DNA of 64,000 nt from Acidimicrobiales bacterium (GCA_025351385.1 JANXWA010000024.1:144584-208583), one strand, 5' to 3'; counted from the stretch's first letter, positions 1 through 8,221 are shown. Notes: generated by a model from the letters alone, not told the origin. Made by a program: numbers and translations.

Positions 1-369
1 GTCGCGCCGTCGACGCAGCGCCCGTTGGTCGGGGTCCTCGATGCCGCGTGACGCGCCGAGCAAGACGACCTGGCGGACCCTCGCGGGGTGGGCCAACGCG
101 AAGTGCAGGGCCACGCGCGCTCCCAGCGAGTAGCCCCCCAGGATGAAGGGCTCGTCCGGCAGAGTCTCGGCGAGCAGGTCGGCCGTCTCGTCCAGCGAGG
201 CCGCGATTCGCGCGTTCTCGCCGTGTCCGGGGAGGTCGAGAGTCAGCAGTTCGTAGGTTCCTGCCAGAATGGAGCGGAACTGATGGGCCGAGTCCCTGGT
301 TTGGGTGAATCCGTGCAGCCACACGAAGGTTGGACCCGAGCCGTGACGTTGGACACCGAGGAGCGACAT
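1..369 (-). CDS. menH: MenH-like alpha/beta hydrolase (SHCHC synthase), partial
   Basis: The reading frame runs off the left edge, leaving the first 123 residues. It shows an alpha/beta-hydrolase start: an LHGF oxyanion-region motif near residue 19, DLPGHG near residue 45 and the nucleophile elbow GYSLG near residue 80, followed by SRGIEDPDQR, which resembles the SPGL/I-E-D segment of MenH. MenH removes pyruvate from the MenD product in menaquinone synthesis. The divergent neighbour is menD, which supports the call. The ATG (complement of 367-369) shares its last base with the proposed TTG start of menD. A TACGCT hexamer lies 8 bases upstream on the minus strand and could give a very short leader. 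The C-terminal catalytic Asp and His lie outside the window. Confidence 0.85.
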   Translation of the reverse strand, partial: MSLLGVQRHGSGPTFVWLHGFTQTRDSAHQFRSILAGTYELLTLDLPGHGENARIAASLDETADLLAETLPDEPFILGGYSLGARVALHFALAHPARVRQVVLLGASRGIEDPDQRALRRRRD

Positions 370-2021
370 TGTCACAGAGCGTACCGAGCCCGAGCGCGGT
401 CCAGGCGACGTTCGCGGCGACGCTGTTCGACGAGTGGATCCGCCACGGCCTCGTCGACGTGGTCGTATGCCCAGGCTCTCGCTCGACGCCTCTGGTGCTG
501 GCCTGCGCCGGGCGAAGCGAGCTAACCATTCACGTGCGCATCGACGAGCGCAGTGCCGGTTTCTTCGCCCTCGGCCGGGCGCTCGCCACGAAGCGGCCCG
601 TGGCGATCGTCGTCACGAGCGGCACCGCGGCGGCCGAGTTGCACGCCTGCGTGGCGGAGGCCGATCAGGCCTACGTGCCGCTGCTCGTGCTGACGGCTGA
701 TCGACCCCCCGAACTGCACGGAGTCGGTGCACCGCAGACGATCGACCAGCACGAGCTCTACGCCGGCATGGTCCGACGGTCCGAGGAGCCGGGCGTGCCG
801 GTCTTGGCCGCCGCGCCGACCTGGCGGACCCTCGCCACCCGGTTGTGGCGCAGTGCCGTGAACGCGCCGGGCCGTTCCGGGCCGGTCCACCTGAACGCGG
901 CATTCGCCGAGCCGCTCATCGGCGAGCCGTTCGCGCTGCCCGCGCACCTCGACGATCCGCTCGACGAGTGGATCACCCCGCGGGCCGAGATCGACCTGCG
1001 GAGCCGTCGTGTGCTCTGCGTCGTCGGCCGGGGCGTCGCGGCCTCGGTCATCGAGGACTGCGTCGCAATGAACTGGGTTGTCCTGGGCGACGCCACCGCG
1101 CAGGGCTCGCTCGCCTTCTTCGACCCTCTGCTCCGCATCGACTCCTTCGCCGTGGCCGCTCGGCCCGACGTCGTGGTTCGACTCGGGGGACTACCCGCGT
1201 CGAAGGTCCTCCAGGAGAGGTTGCGCTCGTGGAACACTCGCACGATCGGCTTTGACGGGGCCGGCTTCATCGCCGACCCCGACCGACTCGTCAGCGAGTC
1301 GGTGGCCGGACTGCCCGAGCGCGACCTCGCGGCGAGCGCCGACCCCGCGTACCTCGAATTGTGGTGTCGCACGTCGCTCGAGGTGGGCGAGTGGCTGAAC
1401 GGCGCCGACGGGGTCGACGGTGCACTCAGTGAGCCCGCCGTCGCACGCGAGGTCGTGGCGGCCTCCGCGCGCCACGCCACCGCCCTCGTGGTCGGTTCGT
1501 CGATGCCGGTGCGTGACGTCGAGTGGTGGTCGGATTCGCGCCGGGCGCCGACGTTCTCCAACCGCGGCGTCAACGGCATTGACGGCGTCGTGTCGACGGT
1601 GCTGGGTGTGGCGGCCGGGTCGCGCGCCATTGGATTGATCGGTGATGTCACGATGCTCCATGACGTGTCGGGTCTCGTCGACGGACTCGGCGAGGCGGGC
1701 GGGTCCTGTGTCGTCGTGGTCGTCGACAACGGCGGGGGTGGAATCTTCTCCTTCCTTCCCCAGTCGACGACCCTCGACCACGAACCCTTTGAGCGGCTCT
1801 TCGGCACGCCGCGCCCCCACGACCTCGCCGCGATCGCCGCGGCCTTCGGTCACGTCGGCGTCGTGGTCACGACGCGCGACGAGCTGCGTAGCGCCATCGC
1901 GACCGGGCTCGACCGGAGCGGCGTGAGCGTCGTGGTCGCTCGCGTGCCGTCGCGGGCGCACAATGTCGTGGTGCACGACGAGTGGAACGCCGAGGTCGAG
2001 CGCATCGTGAGCGGAGAGTGA
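369..2021 (+). CDS. menD: MenD, SEPHCHC synthase
   Basis: This thiamine-diphosphate enzyme joins 2-oxoglutarate and isochorismate in menaquinone synthesis. Family signatures are clear: PGSRSTPL near the N-terminus, RIDERSAGFFALG, TSGTAAAELH, TADRPPELHGVGAPQTIDQ, SSMPVRDVEWW, NRGVNGIDG and the ThDP/Mg segment GDVTMLHD followed by NGGGGIFSFLPQ. The 550-residue length fits the family. I chose TTG at 369 because GAGGAG sits 6 bases before it and the protein then begins close to the usual MenD N-terminus; an upstream TTG at 330 has no well-spaced ribosome binding site. Its GTG/TGA overlap with ccdA suggests coupled translation. Confidence 0.95.
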   Translation: MSQSVPSPSAVQATFAATLFDEWIRHGLVDVVVCPGSRSTPLVLACAGRSELTIHVRIDERSAGFFALGRALATKRPVAIVVTSGTAAAELHACVAEADQAYVPLLVLTADRPPELHGVGAPQTIDQHELYAGMVRRSEEPGVPVLAAAPTWRTLATRLWRSAVNAPGRSGPVHLNAAFAEPLIGEPFALPAHLDDPLDEWITPRAEIDLRSRRVLCVVGRGVAASVIEDCVAMNWVVLGDATAQGSLAFFDPLLRIDSFAVAARPDVVVRLGGLPASKVLQERLRSWNTRTIGFDGAGFIADPDRLVSESVAGLPERDLAASADPAYLELWCRTSLEVGEWLNGADGVDGALSEPAVAREVVAASARHATALVVGSSMPVRDVEWWSDSRRAPTFSNRGVNGIDGVVSTVLGVAAGSRAIGLIGDVTMLHDVSGLVDGLGEAGGSCVVVVVDNGGGGIFSFLPQSTTLDHEPFERLFGTPRPHDLAAIAAAFGHVGVVVTTRDELRSAIATGLDRSGVSVVVARVPSRAHNVVVHDEWNAEVERIVSGE

Positions 2022-2761
2022 TCGCCTCGGTCTCGTCGCTACCGGTGATCGCCGCGCTGCCGCTGGCCGTCGCCGCGGGGCTGGTCTCGTTCGCCTCGCC
2101 GTGCGTGCTGCCGTTGCTGCCGGGATACCTGGCGTTCCTCAGCGGCGCCACCGGGAGCATCGAGGGCCGCTCCGGGCGTGGCCGTGCGGTACTGGGGTCG
2201 CTGGCCTTCGTCCTGGGCTTCGCTCTCGTGTTCGTGAGCTACGGCGCCCTCTTCGGTGGCCTTGGCGGGGCGCTGATCGCTCATCAGAGGACGCTCGAGA
2301 TCGTCTTCGGCGTCGTGACGGTACTGCTCGGCTTCTTCTTCGCCGGCTGGTGGCCCTCGTCGTGGCTGCAGCGCGATCGCCGCATCCATCATCTGCCGAG
2401 GGTCTCGATCCTCGGCGCGGCACTGCTCGGATTCTTGTTCGCGCTGGGCTGGACCCCCTGCATCGGGCCGACGCTCGAGGCGATCCTCGGGCTCGCCGCA
2501 TCCTCGGGCACGACGGCGCTGCGCGGATCGGTCCTGGCCTTCTTCTACTGCCTCGGGTTGGGCATCCCGTTCGTGGTGGCCGCGTTGGCCACCGAGTGGA
2601 TGGCGAGCGCATCGGGGTGGCTGCGACGTCACCAGAGGGTGATCGGTCGCGTCGGTGGCCTCATGCTGATTGCCATCGGCGTTTGCGAGATGACCGGGAC
2701 GTGGCACTCGTTCGTGCTCTGGCTGCAGACCCACATCCCGTCGTCCAGCGCTCTCCTGTAG
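2018..2761 (+). CDS. ccdA: CcdA-type cytochrome c biogenesis / thiol-disulfide transport membrane protein
   Basis: This is a 247-residue polytopic membrane protein of the CcdA/DsbD-beta family, with about six predicted transmembrane segments. The two conserved cysteines that pass electrons across the membrane are visible in FASPCVLPLLPGYL near residue 28 and in GWTPCIGPTL near residue 150. It should carry reductant to extracytoplasmic thiol proteins used in cytochrome c maturation. The GTG at 2018 overlaps the menD stop as GTGA, so it probably depends on menD translation. A later GTG at 2045 is an alternative start. No dedicated thioredoxin-like partner follows it, although SCO-type proteins occur later in the window. 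Confidence 0.9.
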   Translation: MIASVSSLPVIAALPLAVAAGLVSFASPCVLPLLPGYLAFLSGATGSIEGRSGRGRAVLGSLAFVLGFALVFVSYGALFGGLGGALIAHQRTLEIVFGVVTVLLGFFFAGWWPSSWLQRDRRIHHLPRVSILGAALLGFLFALGWTPCIGPTLEAILGLAASSGTTALRGSVLAFFYCLGLGIPFVVAALATEWMASASGWLRRHQRVIGRVGGLMLIAIGVCEMTGTWHSFVLWLQTHIPSSSALL

Positions 2762-2774
2762 GGCACTCGACTCG

Positions 2775-2780
2775 TAGACT
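2775..2780 (+). promoter_or_regulatory. -10 element for leaderless tyrS mRNA
   Basis: TAGACT lies exactly 6 bases before the tyrS ATG at 2787, which would place transcription start on the start codon. No Shine-Dalgarno sequence is present. The same spacing recurs at eleven other genes in this window. Confidence 0.65.
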
Positions 2781-2786
2781 GTGCCA

Positions 2787-4070
2787 ATGATTCTCCGTGA
2801 GGACTGGCAGTTTCGCGGGCTGGTCCACCAGACCACCGACGAGGCAATACTCGATCGATTGAGCGCCGGTGGCGTCACCGCCTACATCGGCTTCGACCCG
2901 ACCGCCCCGTCGCTGCACCTCGGTAGCCTGCTGCAGCTGTGCAATCTGCGTCGGCTCCAACTAGCGGGCAACCGGCCGATCGCTCTGGCGGGCGGCGGGA
3001 CCGGGTTGATTGGCGACCCCAGCTTCAAGGCGGTCGAGCGGCCCCTGATTACCGAGGAGCTCCTGGAGGAGAATCTGGTGGGGATCCGCGAACAGCTGGG
3101 CCGTTTCCTCGACTTCTCCCCTGCGGCCGGCCCGTCGAAGGCGCTACTGCTCAACAACGCGCAGTGGCTGACGACGGTGACCCTCACCGACTTCCTGCGC
3201 GACGTGGGCAAGCACTTCACGGTCAACCAGATGATCGCCAAGGAGTCCGTGAAGAGCCGCCTCGACCGCGACGACGTCGGGCTCTCGTTCACCGAGTTCT
3301 CCTACATGCTGTTGCAGGCCTACGACTTCCTGCGGCTCAACGTCGACCACGGTTGCACGCTGCAGCTCGGCGGATCGGACCAGTGGGGGAACATCACCAT
3401 GGGCACCGAGCTCGTGCGCAAAGAGACCGGCAACACGGTCGCGGGCCTCACGTCGCCCCTGCTGTTGCGTGCAGACGGGCAGAAGTTCGGCAAGTCCGAG
3501 GTTGGCAACGACAAGGTCTGGCTCGACGCGTCGATGACCTCGCCGTTCGAATTCCACCAATTCCTGCTGAACGCCGACGACGCCACGACGCCGGCGCTGC
3601 TGCGCTTCTTCACCTTCCTCGACCATCAGACGATCCTCGACCTCGACGAGGCGACACGCACGCGTCCCCAGGAGCGCCAGGCACAACGAGCTATCGCCAA
3701 CGCCGTGGTCACGCTCGTGCACGGCGAGACGGCGGCGCGCCACGCCGAACGGGCCGGTGAGGCGCTCTTCGCTGAGTCGATCGCCGAACTCGACGAGGCG
3801 ACGTTGCTCCAAGTCGTCGCCGACGCGCCGTCGTCCACGTGGTCACGGGCCGAGGTCGCCGCCGGCGTAGACCCGGCCGAACTGCTGGTGCGCTGCGAAC
3901 TCGCCGGCTCCAAGGGCGAGGCCGGCCGATTCCTCGAGCAGGGCGGAGCGTACGTCAACAACGTGCGCGTCCACGCCGAGACGGCGATCGACATCTCCTG
4001 GGCACTGCACGGCCGGTACCTGGTGGTTCGCCGCGGTCGGCGATTGCTGCACCTCGTGGTCATTGCGTGA
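2787..4070 (+). CDS. tyrS: Tyrosyl-tRNA synthetase
   Basis: This class I aminoacyl-tRNA synthetase charges tRNA-Tyr. The HIGH-type signature appears as HLGS after FDPTAPSLHLGS near residue 45, and the KMSKS signature appears as KFGKS near residue 233 after LLLRADGQ. GGSDQWGNI is typical of bacterial TyrRS. The C-terminal 60 residues form an S4-like RNA-binding domain (AGSKGEAGRFLEQGGAYVNN). The length of 427 residues is normal. I chose ATG at 2787 instead of GTG at 2781 because it lies 6 bases after a TAGACT hexamer and no ribosome binding site favours the GTG. The last codons overlap the following lipoprotein gene (GTGA). Confidence 0.97.
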   Translation: MILREDWQFRGLVHQTTDEAILDRLSAGGVTAYIGFDPTAPSLHLGSLLQLCNLRRLQLAGNRPIALAGGGTGLIGDPSFKAVERPLITEELLEENLVGIREQLGRFLDFSPAAGPSKALLLNNAQWLTTVTLTDFLRDVGKHFTVNQMIAKESVKSRLDRDDVGLSFTEFSYMLLQAYDFLRLNVDHGCTLQLGGSDQWGNITMGTELVRKETGNTVAGLTSPLLLRADGQKFGKSEVGNDKVWLDASMTSPFEFHQFLLNADDATTPALLRFFTFLDHQTILDLDEATRTRPQERQAQRAIANAVVTLVHGETAARHAERAGEALFAESIAELDEATLLQVVADAPSSTWSRAEVAAGVDPAELLVRCELAGSKGEAGRFLEQGGAYVNNVRVHAETAIDISWALHGRYLVVRRGRRLLHLVVIA

Positions 4071-4501
4071 TCCGCCGCGTCACCGTGCTGGCCGCCGCCG
4101 CTCTCCTCTTCGGCGCGTGCGGATCGATCAGCGCGGCTCAGGCCATGGCGTCATGGGTGAAGCAGAGCAACTACTTCGTGAACTCACGGACACTGATCGC
4201 CGACGTCGAGCACGCCGCGGTCGGGCTGCGCTCGACGGACTCGACCGCCGTCGACCTTCACACCGTCTGCGCGGTGCTATTCACCGACGACGGCCACGCC
4301 GAACAGGCGTTGCCCGCGCCAGACGCTCAGTCGACGACGTTGCTCAACCGGGCCTACGCCGACCTCGCCCAAGGAGCCAACAAGTGCTACGAGGCTCGCC
4401 AGAGCGTCAGTGCGCGCGCCGGGGCCCTGGCGTTGCTGGTCCGGGGCGTGGCCACGCTGTCCGAGGCCTCGGCACGGGTGTCGACCGCGGTGCTGCCCTA
4501 G
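4067..4501 (+). CDS. Putative small lipoprotein of unknown function
   Basis: The GTG at 4067 overlaps the tyrS stop. The 144-residue product starts with basic residues, a hydrophobic stretch and a lipobox ending LLFGAC, with Cys18 as the predicted lipidated residue, so it should be anchored to the outer face of the membrane. The mature part is Ala- and Thr-rich, contains two further cysteines (CAVLF and NKCYE) that could pair, and looks mostly helical. I do not recognise the family. Its coupling to tyrS may only be positional. The stop overlaps the stop of the convergent gene by four bases. Confidence 0.7.
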   Translation: MIRRVTVLAAAALLFGACGSISAAQAMASWVKQSNYFVNSRTLIADVEHAAVGLRSTDSTAVDLHTVCAVLFTDDGHAEQALPAPDAQSTTLLNRAYADLAQGANKCYEARQSVSARAGALALLVRGVATLSEASARVSTAVLP

Positions 4502-4722
4502 TCCGATCGCGGGCGCAGATCGACCTCGAGGCGCAAGATGCCGTCCTCCAACGTCGCCGTGGCGTCAGCGAGCATGGCGAAGTCCTGGAAGTCCAGCTTT
4601 GCGGCCTCGATGAAGAGAAGTCGCTCGGGCCCCTCGACCGGCGGGAAACCTCGCCGCTTCACCGCTTCGGCGCGCTCTTGGAAACGCCGGATCATCTCGT
4701 TGGGGTCAAAGGCTTGGCTCAC
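4498..4722 (-). CDS. Small conserved-type hypothetical protein
   Basis: This 74-residue acidic/basic protein begins SQAFDPNEMIRRFQERAEAV and is probably mostly helical at its N-terminus, with a hydrophobic C-terminal half (LLFIEAAKLDFQDFAML). No signal peptide or membrane segment is seen. The GTG start is supported by a TAGCAT hexamer exactly 6 bases upstream on the minus strand, predicting a leaderless message. The function is unknown. The gene stands alone, converging on the lipoprotein gene. Confidence 0.65.
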   Translation of the reverse strand: MSQAFDPNEMIRRFQERAEAVKRRGFPPVEGPERLLFIEAAKLDFQDFAMLADATATLEDGILRLEVDLRPRSD

Positions 4723-4728
4723 GACCTG

Positions 4729-4734
4729 ATGCTA
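4729..4734 (-). promoter_or_regulatory. -10 element, leaderless promoter (minus strand)
   Basis: Reading the minus strand, TAGCAT is followed by 6 bases and then the GTG at 4722. This matches the leaderless arrangement seen upstream of tyrS and other genes here. Confidence 0.55.
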
Positions 4735-4760
4735 TGGGTTCGTGCGAAGGGATGAGTTGG

Positions 4761-4794
4761 TATCATGGATACTCAACTCAGTTCCGCTGAGTTG
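4761..4794 (+). promoter_or_regulatory. Promoter with perfect hairpin at the predicted mRNA 5' end
   Basis: TATCAT at 4761-4766 is a plausible -10 element. The predicted start site (about 4773) is followed at once by an 8-bp perfect inverted repeat, CAACTCAG at 4774-4781 and CTGAGTTG at 4787-4794, with a 5-base loop. The stem could protect the 5' end of the message or serve as an operator for the 70-codon gene at 4837. Confidence 0.5.
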
Positions 4795-4836
4795 CGGTCG
4801 CCGCCAGCTATGGCCTGCGGCCAGTGAGGAGTCGAC

Positions 4837-5049
4837 GTGAAAAAAGGCCGCCACCGCAGGTTTGTGGAAGCTCGCGAACTCAAGCGCTCCACCGGACCCC
4901 GGGCTACGACTTGCGTCGAGTGCGGCGCCGCCCCCGAGGACGTCCACGCCGAGTGGTGTCTCGCCGAAGAGGACCGATTCGACGAGATCCTCGGCAGCCT
5001 CCCGCGCACCGCGTTCAATGAAGAGGACCCGCTGCGGGCCGAGGGCTGA
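4837..5049 (+). CDS. Small hypothetical protein with a Cys-x2-Cys motif
   Basis: This 70-residue product has a basic N-terminus (KKGRHRR) and a TCVECG motif followed ten residues later by a third cysteine (HAEWC), possibly a small zinc-binding knuckle. The C-terminal half is acidic. The GTG start is preceded by a GTGAGGAG ribosome binding site about 6 bases upstream. The stop abuts the stop of the convergent gene. I do not recognise the family; the existence of the gene rests on the good ribosome binding site, the promoter upstream and the neat packing against its neighbour. Confidence 0.55.
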   Translation: MKKGRHRRFVEARELKRSTGPRATTCVECGAAPEDVHAEWCLAEEDRFDEILGSLPRTAFNEEDPLRAEG

Positions 5050-5790
5050 CTAGGACTTCTTGCGCAACACGGGGTGCGGGAGCAGCGTGCCCTTGGGCTG
5101 CTTCGCCCTGGAGTCCATGTACGCCAGCAGCTGCTCGTAGACCATCTGACCGACCATCGCCACGAGTTCCTCGGCCATCGAGTCGACCACGCGCGACGTG
5201 CCGATGAACGCCGACGCGTCCTCAGTGCACCACCAGTGGAACTCCTCGCCGCCGCCGCCCCAGTGTCCGCGGTTCCACTGGGCGATGCGCGTGATGACGT
5301 GACCACTGTCTTGGACCTCGTCGTCGCGCCGTAGCGGTAACTGCCAGCAGACCTCGGGCTTCAACGGGATGTAGCTCTCCTCGTTGTCGATCGCCATCAC
5401 GTGCAGGGCGCAGCCCGGGCCACGGTGGAAGTCCGGTCGATTGAGGAAGATGCACGCCCCTTGGACCAGTTTGGTGACGATCTCGCCGTTCTTTTTCACC
5501 CGCGTCGTGGCGGTGGCGCCCTTGGACTTGAACTGCCACTGGTCGTGGGAGAGGCGCTTGGCGGCCTTCTCGACGCGCCGGCGGTCCTTCTCGTCGACGA
5601 AGTGGGCACCGTAGCTGCAGCATCCCTGGACGAGTTCGGGCGTGGGACCGGTCAGGACCCCCTGGCACCCGTTGCCGAAGATGCAGGTCCAGTTGCTCTC
5701 GAGGAACGTCACGTCGAACATCCACGTCCGTTGGCGCTTCGTGTCCTCGAAACTGATCCATTCGTGAGCGTCGGACGGGATAGTTGTCAC
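5050..5790 (-). CDS. Cysteine-rich hypothetical protein (YkgJ/DUF3109-like)
   Basis: The 246-residue protein carries many cysteines spaced as in metal-chelating YkgJ-like proteins: CIFGNGCQG near residue 36, GCCSYGAHF near residue 57, CIFLNRP near residue 112 and PGCALH near residue 126, then PEVCWQLP. Iron-sulfur or zinc binding is likely but the family match is by eye. It has no signal peptide, so it should be cytoplasmic. The GTG start is supported by a TAAGTT hexamer exactly 6 bases upstream on the minus strand. It is divergent from nfuA; since nfuA handles Fe-S clusters, a related metal role is possible but not shown. Confidence 0.7.
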   Translation of the reverse strand: MTTIPSDAHEWISFEDTKRQRTWMFDVTFLESNWTCIFGNGCQGVLTGPTPELVQGCCSYGAHFVDEKDRRRVEKAAKRLSHDQWQFKSKGATATTRVKKNGEIVTKLVQGACIFLNRPDFHRGPGCALHVMAIDNEESYIPLKPEVCWQLPLRRDDEVQDSGHVITRIAQWNRGHWGGGGEEFHWWCTEDASAFIGTSRVVDSMAEELVAMVGQMVYEQLLAYMDSRAKQPKGTLLPHPVLRKKS

Positions 5791-5796
5791 ACGGAG

Positions 5797-5802
5797 AACT
5801 TA
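5797..5802 (-). promoter_or_regulatory. -10 element, leaderless promoter (minus strand)
   Basis: TAAGTT on the minus strand is followed by 6 bases and the GTG at 5790. It is divergent from the nfuA promoter about 30 bases away. Confidence 0.5.
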
Positions 5803-5832
5803 GTTGCCGTCGACAACGACCGAGGGCACCTC

Positions 5833-5838
5833 TAGACT
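5833..5838 (+). promoter_or_regulatory. -10 element for leaderless nfuA mRNA
   Basis: TAGACT is followed by 6 bases and the ATG at 5845, with no ribosome binding site. It is the same hexamer as at tyrS. Confidence 0.65.
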
Positions 5839-5844
5839 TGGGTC

Positions 5845-6498
5845 ATGACCACCGTCGAAACCTTCGAAGTCCTCTCACTCACCGACGAAGCGCGCAACGT
5901 CGTCACCGACGCGTTGAACAGCGAAGAGCAGAGTGACGGACTGGCCCTGTTCATCGAGGTGACCGGCACTCGCGGCGCCGGCTACGCCTACGACCTGTAC
6001 TTCTCGGACCGCGCCGACGCTCCCGAGGGCGCCGCGATCGGCAACGACGGCGGCGTCACAATCGTGGTGCCCAAGAGCAGCGTCGAGCGCCTGCGCGGAA
6101 GCCGCCTCGAGTTCGCCAACGAGGGAGGTGGCGGGCTCGTTCTCGTCAACCCGAACATTCCGACGCCCGAGGAGGTCAATCCGGGAGTCCCGGCTGAGAT
6201 CCTGGCGTTGGGCATCGAAGGACCACTCGCTCTGATGGCGGTGGACGTCCTCGAGTCGAGCATCAATCCCTCGATCGCCGCTCACGGTGGTCGGGCCGAC
6301 CTCGTCGCACTCGACGAGGAGCAAAGGGTCGCCTACGTCAAGTTGTCGGGCGGTTGCCAGGGTTGTGCGATGAGCCGCATGACGCTGTCCCAGGGGATCG
6401 AGACCTCGCTCGTTGAGGCGATCCCCTCGCTGACCGGCGTCGTGGACGTCACGGACCACGCGTCAGGCGTCAACCCCTTCTACGCCAAAGAGCAGTAG
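5845..6498 (+). CDS. nfuA: NfuA-like Fe-S cluster carrier (HesB-like plus NifU domain)
   Basis: The 217-residue protein has a HesB/IscA-like N-terminal half (about residues 5-100) that lacks the cluster-binding cysteines, as in NfuA, and a C-terminal NifU domain (about 130-205) with the CxxC motif in SGGCQGCAMS. NfuA receives Fe-S clusters and hands them to target apoproteins. The leaderless promoter supports the ATG start. It stands alone between the divergent Cys-rich gene and aroC, which has its own promoter. Confidence 0.88.
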   Translation: MTTVETFEVLSLTDEARNVVTDALNSEEQSDGLALFIEVTGTRGAGYAYDLYFSDRADAPEGAAIGNDGGVTIVVPKSSVERLRGSRLEFANEGGGGLVLVNPNIPTPEEVNPGVPAEILALGIEGPLALMAVDVLESSINPSIAAHGGRADLVALDEEQRVAYVKLSGGCQGCAMSRMTLSQGIETSLVEAIPSLTGVVDVTDHASGVNPFYAKEQ

Positions 6499-6515
6499 CC
6501 CTGGGGCGTCGGCCC

Positions 6516-6521
6516 TACAAT
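6516..6521 (+). promoter_or_regulatory. -10 element for leaderless aroC mRNA
   Basis: TACAAT is followed by 6 bases and the aroC ATG at 6528. It would drive the whole aroC-aroK-aroB-aroQ run. Confidence 0.65.
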
Positions 6522-6527
6522 TGAACG

Positions 6528-7718
6528 ATGTTGCGCTTCCTCACTGCCGGCGAAAGCCACGGACCGTCGCTCAGCGTCATCGTCGAGGGCCTGCCGTCGG
6601 GCCTCGCCATCGACGTCGAACAGGTCGGCGACGAACTCGGCCGCCGTCGCCTCGGCTACGGGCGCGGGCCGCGCATGCGCTTCGAGCGTGACGTACTGCG
6701 TCTCATCGGTGGCGTTCGACACGGACGCAGCCTCGGCTCGCCGGTCGCGATCGAGATCCTAAACTCCGAGTGGCCCAAGTGGGAGCAGGAGATGTCTGCG
6801 GCCGCAGGAACTCCGGGCACCAAGCTGACCAAGCCCCGTCCCGGTCACGCGGACCTGGCGGGGATGCAGAAGTACGCCTTCGATGACGCTCGTGACGTCC
6901 TCGAGCGCGCGAGCGCACGCGAGACCGCGGCACGCGTCGCGGCCGGGTCGCTCGCCAAGGCCCTGCTCGCGACCATCGGCGTCGAGGTGATCAGCCACGT
7001 CGTGCGCATCGGGGGGGCCGCCGTGACGAGCGGACGTCGACCCATCGCGAGCGACCTCGAGGCCGTCGACGCGAGCGAGGTCCGCTGCTTCGACGAGGAG
7101 GCCGCGAAGGCGATGATCATCGAGATCAAGGCCGCCGCGAAGGAGGGCGACTCCCTGGGCGGCGTCGTCGAGGTCATCGCCTACGGCGTGCCGGTGGGAC
7201 TGGGCAGCCACGTCCATTGGGATCGCAAGCTCGACGGACTGCTCGCGGGCGCCCTCATGAGCATCCAGGCGGTCAAGGCCGTCGAGATCGGCGACGGCAT
7301 GGCCCAGGCCGCCCAACGCGGCAGTGTGGCCCACGACGCGATCGCCATTAACGAGACCTTCGTCCTCGGCGGCGGCTACGTCCGGCGCAGCGACCACGCC
7401 GGCGGACTTGAGGGCGGCATATCGTCCGGGTCCCCGATCATCGCCAAGGTCGCGATGAAGCCCCTCGCCACACTCAATCGGCCCGTGCTCGAGACGGTCG
7501 ATGTCGCCACCGGCCAGTCGACCGTGTCGTTCAAGGAACGAACCGACGTGACGGCGGTGCCGGCCCTCGGTGTCGTCGCCGAGGCGATGATGGCGCTGGT
7601 GCTCGCCAACGAGGCGCTACGCAAGTTCGGCGGCGACTCGGTGGCGGAGTTCACCCGCAACCACGCCTCGTACATTCAGAACCTGGGCTCTGCGGCCTCC
7701 GCCGCACCCCCGGGGTGA
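6528..7718 (+). CDS. aroC: Chorismate synthase
   Basis: This FMN-dependent enzyme makes chorismate from EPSP, the last step of the shikimate pathway. The N-terminus MLRFLTAGESHGPSL, followed by GRGPRMRFERD, and the later GGISSGSPI and RTDVTAVPA segments are classic for the family. The length of 396 residues is normal. The message is predicted to be leaderless. It heads a run of four genes whose starts and stops overlap, so stoichiometry of the pathway enzymes is probably set by coupled translation. Confidence 0.97.
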   Translation: MLRFLTAGESHGPSLSVIVEGLPSGLAIDVEQVGDELGRRRLGYGRGPRMRFERDVLRLIGGVRHGRSLGSPVAIEILNSEWPKWEQEMSAAAGTPGTKLTKPRPGHADLAGMQKYAFDDARDVLERASARETAARVAAGSLAKALLATIGVEVISHVVRIGGAAVTSGRRPIASDLEAVDASEVRCFDEEAAKAMIIEIKAAAKEGDSLGGVVEVIAYGVPVGLGSHVHWDRKLDGLLAGALMSIQAVKAVEIGDGMAQAAQRGSVAHDAIAINETFVLGGGYVRRSDHAGGLEGGISSGSPIIAKVAMKPLATLNRPVLETVDVATGQSTVSFKERTDVTAVPALGVVAEAMMALVLANEALRKFGGDSVAEFTRNHASYIQNLGSAASAAPPG

Positions 7719-8221
7719 CCGTGTCCCGTCTCGTCCTCGTGGGGATGCCGGGCGTGGGAAAGACCTCGGTCGCGCGCGCGGTCGCCGCTCGCTGGGGCTG
7801 CGATGTGCTGGACACCGACGACCTGGTGGCGCTGGAGGTCGACCAGTCGGTGGCGCACTTCTTGCGTACCGAGGGCGAGTCGGCCTTTCGCGTCATCGAG
7901 CTCGCAGCGTTGGAGGGCGCGCTGGCCCGGGATGCCGTCGTGGCAACTGGTGGCGGCGTCGTGACGACGCCGGCGGCGCGAGAACTGCTGGCCGGTCAGA
8001 TCACTATCTGGCTCGACTGCGACGACGCGGTCATCCTCGACCGGCTGGACGACGTGGATCGTCCGCTACTGGGCCACGACCCCGAGAACGCGTTGGCGCT
8101 CCTGCGCGCCGAACGAGGGGGATGGTACGCCGAGGTGTCACGGGCTCGGATCGACGCGACCGGGACCATCGAGGCCGTGGTGACGCTCGTGGTCGACGCG
8201 TTCGATCGGGTGGCGCCATGA
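7715..8221 (+). CDS. aroK: Shikimate kinase
   Basis: The 168-residue kinase phosphorylates shikimate. The Walker A motif is GMPGVGKTS near residue 10, DTDD near residue 33 binds Mg/substrate, and ATGGGVV near residue 77 is the shikimate-binding loop. The lid arginine region is RPLLGHDPE. The GTG at 7715 overlaps the aroC stop as GTGA; a second GTG at 7721 is also possible. It overlaps aroB by an ATGA. Confidence 0.95.
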   Translation: MTVSRLVLVGMPGVGKTSVARAVAARWGCDVLDTDDLVALEVDQSVAHFLRTEGESAFRVIELAALEGALARDAVVATGGGVVTTPAARELLAGQITIWLDCDDAVILDRLDDVDRPLLGHDPENALALLRAERGGWYAEVSRARIDATGTIEAVVTLVVDAFDRVAP

